Source of the DNA: an uncultured Actinomycetes bacterium
Lineage (GTDB): Bacteria > Actinomycetota > Actinomycetes > Nanopelagicales > Nanopelagicaceae
Assembly (NCBI GenBank): GCA_903865885.1
Contig: CAIPLJ010000031.1
Location: 1 to 6,566, forward strand
DNA length: 6,566 nt
Direction of reading: 5' to 3'
The notes beneath the pieces are model-generated. The model was not told the DNA's origin, did not search any database, and saw nothing but the letters and a program-made list of their open reading frames with translations. The translations under genes were made by a program, and so were the position numbers. How positions within the stretch are numbered: the first letter of the stretch is position 1; each line of letters opens with the position of its first letter. Positions 1-5,391 of this stretch are shown in pieces.

Positions 1-695
1 CATGGAATTGCTGATTTACCGAGACGAGAAGAGCCTGCATCATCAGCGCAGTAAATTAAGAATCCTGTTGGAGAAATAGTTTGAGCAAATCGATCAAAGA
101 TTTCAGTGACGGCCTCTGGTGTATGGAAGAAGTCGACGTGATCATGTTCAATATTGGTCACGATTGCAGCAAGTGGCTTGTACTCAATAAAGGAGCCATC
201 GGATTCATCTGCTTCAGCGACGAAGATATCGCCTGTTCCACGGTGGGCGTTAGAGCCCGAAGCAGTGAGCGTTCCACCGATAGCAAAGGATGGATCGACT
301 CCACATGCCTGCAGAGCGACAGTCATCATGGACGACGTTGTGGTCTTACCGTGTGTACCCGCAACCGCGATACTGCGAGATCCGCGCATCAAGAGAGCAA
401 GTGCTTGGGCGCGAGTGAGAATAGGAATCGAACGTTCGACTGCGTATGCCATTTCAGGATTTGTGGCAGCAATTGCAGTGGAGTAAATAACAACGTCGGC
501 GCCAGCAACATGCGCTGCTTCATGTGATGAGTAAACCTCTGCACCCAGTGCCTTGAGTGCAATAAGGACAGATGAATCTTTTGCATCAGAGCCTGACACT
601 TCAATTCCATCAGAGAGTGCAATGCGAGCCAGTCCGCTCATCCCTGATCCACCGATACCGATGAAGTGGATCTTCTTACCAATGAGTGAATCCAT
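1..695 (-). CDS. murC: UDP-N-acetylmuramate--L-alanine ligase MurC (3' end outside window)
   Basis: Cytoplasmic ATP-dependent ligase that adds L-alanine to UDP-MurNAc, the first step of stem-peptide synthesis. The visible part has 231 residues, about half of the usual 450-480, and remains open at the window edge. Seen directly: the N-terminal Rossmann-like UDP-binding domain opening with HFIGIGGSGMSGLA (residues 10-23), then the ATP P-loop AGTHGKTTT (112-120), EADESDGSF (161-169) and NIEHDHVDFF (181-190), all standard for MurC. The C-terminal domain is missing because the window ends, not because of a visible break. The ATG at 695 directly follows the TAG stop of murG with no base between. 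A strong GGGAGG ribosome binding site sits 7 bases upstream, inside the murG end. In related genomes ftsQ and ftsZ usually follow; they would lie beyond coordinate 1. Confidence 0.97.
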   Translation of the reverse strand, partial: MDSLIGKKIHFIGIGGSGMSGLARIALSDGIEVSGSDAKDSSVLIALKALGAEVYSSHEAAHVAGADVVIYSTAIAATNPEMAYAVERSIPILTRAQALALLMRGSRSIAVAGTHGKTTTSSMMTVALQACGVDPSFAIGGTLTASGSNAHRGTGDIFVAEADESDGSFIEYKPLAAIVTNIEHDHVDFFHTPEAVTEIFDRFAQTISPTGFLIYCADDAGSSRLGKSAIP

Positions 696-1778
696 CTACT
701 TGCCTCCCTTCACTGCGTGCTCGATGAGCGAGGCAATCTTAGAAGCAGCTTCCATATCTGCAGATGAACCTTGCAGTGGGGTGGCTGCACTCTTTGCGAG
801 AAGTTGAGGTAGATTCTGGACGAGCCACTGAGATGTGAAATTCTTCTGCTGCACTATTTCTGCTCGACCTTGTGTGACCAGCTCTTGGCCATTGAGCTCT
901 TGTTCACCATTTCCGATTGGTAGTGGAATGAAGAGTGCGAATCTTCCTAAGGTATTGACTTCGGCACATGTCACAGCGCCACTGCGCGAGATCACAATAT
1001 CTGCTGCAAGGTATGCAGTCGCCATATCGGTGATGTAGTTCTGTGCGCGATACCCATCAGTTGAATCGGGTAATGGATTGGCTGCCCCCACGCCATGCAA
1101 AATTTGAATACCTGCTTTTTGGAGTTCTGATTGTGCCGAGGTAATGACTGCATTAATTGCAGAAGATCCTTGCGAGCCTCCAAAGATAAAGATCAGTGGT
1201 TTCGAATCAGAGAAACCGAGTGAACGTTTTGCATCGAGGCGGGCTGACTTCCAATCGGCACTTGCAGCGCGAAAGGCACTGACTACATCCTCGCGAAGCG
1301 GGAGTCCTGAAATCAACGCTTTTGAAAGAACACCCTCGTGCGCGAAATGGCTGACAGCTGTATATCGAGTCAGATGCGCACCCATTCGATTGGCAATTCC
1401 AGGACGGGCATTTGCTTCGTGAATCACTATCGGTGTGCGCGTAAGCGCAGCCGCAATATATGCAGGTCCTGAAACATATCCTCCGAAACCTACAAGTACA
1501 TCAGCTCCTCGTAGGACCTGAATTGATTGAGCAATTGAACGTATAAGTGAAAATGGAATAAATGCCAAAGTAGGTGAAAAGGAACGAGCGACCTTCACTT
1601 TACTAATCAGAGAGAGTTGAAATCCTGCATCTGGTACGAGGCGAGTTTCAAGTCCAGATTTTGTTCCGAGAAATGTAATGAGTGATTGTGGGTAACGACT
1701 ACGCAGTTCTCGTGCGACAGCTAGCGCTGGTTCAATGTGGCCAGCAGTGCCTCCGCCTGCAAGAACAATCTTCTTCAC
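696..1778 (-). CDS. murG: Lipid II synthase MurG (GlcNAc transferase)
   Basis: Peripheral membrane GT-B glycosyltransferase (family GT28) that moves GlcNAc from UDP-GlcNAc onto lipid I, giving lipid II on the inner face of the membrane. The protein is complete at 360 residues, a normal length. Seen: glycine-rich loop GGGTAGHIEP (8-17), GFGGYVSGP (97-105), HEANARPGIANR (120-131), the second glycine loop FGGSQGS (199-205), and SRSGAVTCAE (264-273). Its Glu273 matches the UDP-ribose-binding Glu of the family. Gln293 and Asn296 in NGEQELNG fit the usual Q..N pair. The GGGTAGH form (rather than GGTGGH) is typical of Actinobacteria. The start is GTG at 1778, overlapping the ftsW TGA by four bases (GTGA). 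The glycine loop begins only 8 residues in, so no other start fits. No clear Shine-Dalgarno sequence precedes it, so translation is probably coupled to ftsW. It ends in TAG, abutting murC. Confidence 0.97.
   Translation of the reverse strand: MKKIVLAGGGTAGHIEPALAVARELRSRYPQSLITFLGTKSGLETRLVPDAGFQLSLISKVKVARSFSPTLAFIPFSLIRSIAQSIQVLRGADVLVGFGGYVSGPAYIAAALTRTPIVIHEANARPGIANRMGAHLTRYTAVSHFAHEGVLSKALISGLPLREDVVSAFRAASADWKSARLDAKRSLGFSDSKPLIFIFGGSQGSSAINAVITSAQSELQKAGIQILHGVGAANPLPDSTDGYRAQNYITDMATAYLAADIVISRSGAVTCAEVNTLGRFALFIPLPIGNGEQELNGQELVTQGRAEIVQQKNFTSQWLVQNLPQLLAKSAATPLQGSSADMEAASKIASLIEHAVKGGK
703..708 (-). promoter_or_regulatory. murC ribosome binding site
   Basis: On the minus strand this reads GGGAGG, 7 bases before the murC ATG at 695. 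It lies entirely inside the last codons of murG. It is the strongest Shine-Dalgarno match in the window and fixes the murC start. It suggests murC can recruit ribosomes itself as well as by coupling to murG. Confidence 0.85.
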
Positions 1779-2938
1779 TTGGCCCGTTTCTTTACAATTT
1801 CTCTTCGTACTTCAGGATCGCGTAACGCTGCTCCCGCCACAAACCCAATTGCGCAGATTGTTGCGACAAGAGCAGAGCCACCATACGAGACTAGAGGAAG
1901 AGTAACTCCGACAACTGGAAGTACGCTCGTTGCAGAACCGATATTAAGAAAAGCTTGAACAGTGATCCAGCATGCGATTCCCGCGCATGCGAAGCGAACC
2001 ATGGGTTCTTGCGCACGCAGGGATATACGAAAGATTGAGTAAATCAATGTGACCAGGAGAATAAGTACGAATATGGTTCCAATCAAACCAAGTTCTTCAC
2101 CGATGACAGAGAAGATGAAATCGGTATGAGCCTCCGCTAGGTTTCCCCATTTTTGGCGACTTCCACCAAGACCAACTCCAAATAGGCCACCACTTGCAAG
2201 TCCGAGCAAGCTATGTGCGGGTTGCCAACCGGCATATTTGTACTGAGCAGGTGCAAATGGATCGAGAAAGACTAGAAAGCGTGTGGCGCGATATCCAGAT
2301 GTCACAATAAATCCTGCAAGAACTAAAGCACCTACAGCTGTGATGCCACCAAATAACCGCAGACGAATCCCTGAAATAAAGAGCAAGCCAGCAAGAATTG
2401 CGGCAAGTACGGAGGCTGTTCCAAGATCGTGTCCATACATCACCAGAGCCATGATGAGAAGGAATCCGGGCCCAATAAGTGTGAAGACATTGACGCTAAA
2501 TCTGCCCGCCTTCTCTTTGCGAGCTAGTAAGAAACTCGCCCAAAGAATCATAAAGAATTTTGCAAACTCACTTGGCTGCACATCGATAATCTTCAGATCA
2601 ATCCAGTTTGTATTTCCATTAACAGTCTTGCCAACGCCCGGGATTACGAGCACACCTAAGAGCACAATGGAGATGAGGAGACCAAGACGTCCTGCAATTT
2701 CCCATCGGGCGACGGGAAGCTTGGAGAGGTATCCGGCAAGTGGAATTGAGATAACAACAAACAAAAGTTGGCGCAGCACAATAGAGAGCGCAGTTCCTTT
2801 GCTATCAATCGATTGAATTGAAGAGGCAGAGAAGACCATGATCAAACCAAGGAATGTGAGCGCACCTGCGCTGACTAAAAGCATGTAGAGATGATTAACT
2901 GGCTTGGAGAGAAATCGAGTTTCAGATTTACTTACCAT
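1775..2938 (-). CDS. ftsW: SEDS peptidoglycan glycosyltransferase FtsW
   Basis: Multi-pass membrane protein of the SEDS family. It polymerises lipid II into septal glycan strands together with a class B PBP (FtsI). It has 387 residues and about ten hydrophobic segments, the first near residues 17-38 and the last near 345-372. Seen: NGNTNWIDLKIIDVQPSEFAKF region (108-129) with the QPSE signature, GHDLGTA (169-175), FLDPFAP (224-230), the large outer loop around 220-272, and AHTDFIFSVIGEELG (270-284). Asp273 in HTDFIF is the conserved, presumed catalytic acid. LPLVSYGGSAL (347-357) is the C-terminal signature. Genomic position between murD and murG favours FtsW over RodA. The ATG at 2938 overlaps the murD stop by 11 bases. 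An ATG at 3070 is in frame but would add 44 residues lying over murD, without family support. The cytoplasmic C-terminal tail is only about 15 residues and basic. Confidence 0.95.
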   Translation of the reverse strand: MVSKSETRFLSKPVNHLYMLLVSAGALTFLGLIMVFSASSIQSIDSKGTALSIVLRQLLFVVISIPLAGYLSKLPVARWEIAGRLGLLISIVLLGVLVIPGVGKTVNGNTNWIDLKIIDVQPSEFAKFFMILWASFLLARKEKAGRFSVNVFTLIGPGFLLIMALVMYGHDLGTASVLAAILAGLLFISGIRLRLFGGITAVGALVLAGFIVTSGYRATRFLVFLDPFAPAQYKYAGWQPAHSLLGLASGGLFGVGLGGSRQKWGNLAEAHTDFIFSVIGEELGLIGTIFVLILLVTLIYSIFRISLRAQEPMVRFACAGIACWITVQAFLNIGSATSVLPVVGVTLPLVSYGGSALVATICAIGFVAGAALRDPEVRREIVKKRAK

Positions 2939-4325
2939 CTCGAATAACCTTTCCGACTGCTGCACAGAATCTATCGCCGCGATCGCTATAGGAAATAAAT
3001 TGATCCATAGATGCGCAAGCTGGAGCCAAGAGGACCGTATCCCCCGAAGTCGCGTGGGTGCGTGCAACACGAACTACTTCTTCCATGAGTGAATTGTTTT
3101 CTGCTCCCTTGGCATAGTCCGAAGGGCTCTGAATCGAAATAATTTCAATATGCGGAGCTTGCTTACGAATTTCTTGAGCAATTATCTCTTGATCAGTTCC
3201 GATCAATACGGCGACTTTAACTCGCGCTTTAACGCGTTCAATGAGCTGCCCCATCGTGGCACCTTTCGCTAATCCTCCGGCGACCCACACCACAGAGAGC
3301 GCAGACATAATGGATGCCGCTGCTGCGTGTGGGTTTGTGGCTTTGGAATCGTTAATCCAGGTAATGCCATCCTTCTCAAGGACTTTTTCGATGCGATGTT
3401 TGCCAGGTGTAAATGATGTGATTGCTTTACGAATTGAATCGTGGGAGACGCCGACGGTACGCGCTAAGCCCGCAGCAGCAAGAGCGTTGGAAACATTATG
3501 AGGAACTGTTGGCTTCACTTCATTGAGTTCCGAAATCATCGATGCCTCTTGAGGGTCTGCTACAAAGGCACGATCAATCAGAAGTTCTTCTACTACTCCA
3601 AGCTGACCAGGAGCAGGCGTGTCGAGTGAGAAGAATACTTTTCTTCCTTGCCATGCAGATGTGCGAGAAACTATCTCACCATCGTCACCGTTGAGTATTG
3701 CCGTGGCTGATTTATCAAGAATTGAAAGCTTATCTTTGGCATAAGCGTCGAATGTCCCGTGCCAATCCACATGATCTTCTGCGATATTGAGGATAGCAAC
3801 TGCAACAAAGCTGGGATCTTCCATCCAATGTAACTGGAATGAGGAAAGTTCCAGAACGAGATAATCATATTTCTCAGAGGATTCAACGGATTCAATGACC
3901 GTGGTTCCAACATTGCCGCACGCGATTGCGTTGAGTCCGTTAGCACGAATCATCTGCGCAGTAAGTTCGACGGTACTCGTCTTTCCATTCGTGCCGGTCA
4001 GGGCAATCCACTTCTGTGATGGGCTCTTCAAGCTCCAGGCAAAATCAATTTCATTGATAAGTGCGAGACCTTCTTCACGTGCGCGGGTAATAAGTGGGTG
4101 ATTATCGCGCCAGCCAGGAGATACACAAAGAATTTCATAATCACTGATCGTGATATCTACGGGAGTGACCAATGTAAAACCTTGAAGTTCGGTCACTGAT
4201 TCATCAACGATTGTGACAACTGCACCCTTGCGAGCAAGCGCTTGCGCGCAAGCAACTCCGGTTACGCCTGCACCGGCAACAAGAACGCGCTTGTCGCGGA
4301 GATCTGAATACAAAGCCTGTGCCAT
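2928..4325 (-). CDS. murD: UDP-N-acetylmuramoyl-L-alanine--D-glutamate ligase MurD
   Basis: Cytoplasmic ATP-dependent ligase adding D-glutamate to UDP-MurNAc-L-Ala. It is complete at 465 residues, a normal length. Seen: N-terminal UDP-binding fold VLVAGAGVTG (14-23), P-loop TGTNGKTST (110-118), GNVG (137-140), ELSSFQL (159-165), NIAEDHVDWHG (180-190), HNVSNALAAAGLA (276-288), KHRIE (309-313), NDSKATNP (325-332), GGLAKG (350-355) and PACASMDQF with the following RG..F (435-453). Lys199 in the DKLSIL segment aligns by motif with the lysine that is carbamylated in Mur ligases. The ATG at 4325 lies 7 bases after the mraY TAA stop. An in-frame ATG at 4394 would add 23 residues over mraY before the expected N terminus, so it was not chosen. 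No Shine-Dalgarno sequence is recognisable before 4325, so coupling to mraY is likely. The TAA stop falls within the start of ftsW. Confidence 0.97.
   Translation of the reverse strand: MAQALYSDLRDKRVLVAGAGVTGVACAQALARKGAVVTIVDESVTELQGFTLVTPVDITISDYEILCVSPGWRDNHPLITRAREEGLALINEIDFAWSLKSPSQKWIALTGTNGKTSTVELTAQMIRANGLNAIACGNVGTTVIESVESSEKYDYLVLELSSFQLHWMEDPSFVAVAILNIAEDHVDWHGTFDAYAKDKLSILDKSATAILNGDDGEIVSRTSAWQGRKVFFSLDTPAPGQLGVVEELLIDRAFVADPQEASMISELNEVKPTVPHNVSNALAAAGLARTVGVSHDSIRKAITSFTPGKHRIEKVLEKDGITWINDSKATNPHAAAASIMSALSVVWVAGGLAKGATMGQLIERVKARVKVAVLIGTDQEIIAQEIRKQAPHIEIISIQSPSDYAKGAENNSLMEEVVRVARTHATSGDTVLLAPACASMDQFISYSDRGDRFCAAVGKVIRDGK
2948..2954 (-). promoter_or_regulatory. ftsW ribosome binding site (supports start at 2938)
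   Basis: The minus strand reads GGAAAGG, ending 9 bases before the ATG at 2938 and lying within the last codons of murD. It is a moderate Shine-Dalgarno match. Its main value is to support the short ftsW start over the in-frame ATG at 3070. Confidence 0.55.
4234..4253. repeat. Nested perfect palindromes inside murD
   Basis: Two overlapping perfect palindromes: GCAAGCGCTTGC at 4234-4245 and GCTTGCGCGCAAGC at 4240-4253. They share a six-base GCAAGC/GCTTGC unit that occurs three times in alternating orientation. They fall in murD codons 25-31, an alanine-rich stretch (A-C-A-Q-A-L-A) just after the UDP-binding glycine loop. The symmetry is certain. Any function is not, since alanine and leucine codon choice can produce it by chance. 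Confidence 0.5.
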
Positions 4326-4332
4326 TGAAGTA

Positions 4333-5391
4333 TTAGCCAGCAACCCATTGGGTATAGAAGAGTCCAAGACCAAGAGCAACGCTGAGGCCTGCAATAATCC
4401 AGAAGCGAAGAACGATTGTTACTTCTCCCCAACCTAACAATTCAAAGTGGTGTTGGAGTGGGGCCATTTTAAAGAGCCGTTTACCACCTGTTAACTTGAA
4501 GTAGAGAACTTGCAGAGCAACTGAGAGTGTGATGATGACGAAGAGTCCTCCGAGTGGAATAAGAAGTAATTCGACCCGAAGTGAAGTTGCCATTCCCGCT
4601 AGCGCGCCACCGAGTGCAAGAGAACCTGTATCGCCCATAAATATCTTTGCTGGAGATGCGTTCCACCAGAGAAAGCCAGTACATGATCCTGCAAATGCCG
4701 CTGCAAGTACCGCAAGGTCGAGAGGGTCGCGCACGTTGTAGCAATTACCTGATGTAGCAATTGCACAACTTTGACCAAATTCCCAAACACCGATTAAAAC
4801 AAATGCGAGAAATGTCATCACGGATGCACCGGTTGCAAGACCATCAAGCCCATCGGTGAGATTGACGCCATTACTTGTTGCCGTGACCATAAACGCTACC
4901 CAAATAATGACAAGAACAACTGCCAAAGAAATGCTGGTGTCGCGCACAGTTGAGAGATGATGGGAAATTGGAGTTAATCCATCGGGATCGGGGAAGTGAA
5001 TTCCGAGATAACCAAAGAGTGCGGCAAAGATTACTTGCCCCGCAATCTTCTGCTTTCCGCTGATTCCACGTGAATTCTGTCGTGAGACCTTCATGTAGTC
5101 ATCGATAAATCCAACGAGGCCTAATGCGACAACGAGGCCGAGAATAAGTACGGCGGAAACCGTGACTGAACTTCGAGTAATCAAATGAGCAATCAGATAA
5201 GAGAAGAGTGAACCGAAGATGATGATGATTCCACCCATAGTTGGGGTGCCGCGCTTAGTTTGGTGAGTGGATGGACCATCGTCGCGGATAATTTGGCCGT
5301 AGCCACGGCGCGCAAGAGTCCGAATGAGAGCAGGCGTTCCGAAAAGTGAGAAGAAGAGCGCTAACGCGCCTGCTACCAAGATCAGTCTCAT
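4333..5391 (-). CDS. mraY: Phospho-MurNAc-pentapeptide transferase MraY (lipid I synthase)
   Basis: Integral membrane enzyme that transfers phospho-MurNAc-pentapeptide from UDP to undecaprenyl phosphate, giving lipid I and UMP. It is complete at 352 residues, near the usual 320-370. Seen: GPSTHQTKRGTPTMGG (39-54), GFIDDYMKV with the Mg-site pair Asp97-Asp98 (94-102), NLTDGLDGLATG (177-188), WWNASPAKIFMGDTGSLALG (242-261) with Asp254, and MAPLQHHFE (309-317), the loop that contacts the uridine nucleotide. Hydrophobic segments fit the ten-helix family topology. The NVRDPLDLA segment (219-227) and the ALGGALAG after the catalytic loop resemble actinobacterial homologues. Its ATG overlaps the murF TGA as ATGA, and a good ribosome binding site precedes it. 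Odd detail: two cysteines (209, 217) in the predicted outer loop before helix 7. Confidence 0.97.
   Translation of the reverse strand: MRLILVAGALALFFSLFGTPALIRTLARRGYGQIIRDDGPSTHQTKRGTPTMGGIIIIFGSLFSYLIAHLITRSSVTVSAVLILGLVVALGLVGFIDDYMKVSRQNSRGISGKQKIAGQVIFAALFGYLGIHFPDPDGLTPISHHLSTVRDTSISLAVVLVIIWVAFMVTATSNGVNLTDGLDGLATGASVMTFLAFVLIGVWEFGQSCAIATSGNCYNVRDPLDLAVLAAAFAGSCTGFLWWNASPAKIFMGDTGSLALGGALAGMATSLRVELLLIPLGGLFVIITLSVALQVLYFKLTGGKRLFKMAPLQHHFELLGWGEVTIVLRFWIIAGLSVALGLGLFYTQWVAG

Noticed and set aside
81..527. A 148-codon open frame on the plus strand opposite murC
   Set aside because: It is antisense to conserved MurC motifs (P-loop, EADESDGSF). The translation is Cys- and Arg-rich with no recognisable domain.
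2283..2816. A 177-codon open frame on the plus strand opposite ftsW
   Set aside because: It lies wholly antisense to the well-supported ftsW frame, is rich in Arg, Pro, Thr and Ser as expected of a shadow frame, and resembles no protein family I know.
3231..3238. AACGCGTT palindrome in murD
   Set aside because: It is an eight-base palindrome expected by chance in a sequence of this length, with no extended symmetry or copies nearby.
5218..5229. Four tandem GAT/ATC triplets in mraY
   Set aside because: They encode the Ile run of GGIIIIFG in a membrane helix. Twelve bases are too short to call a meaningful repeat.
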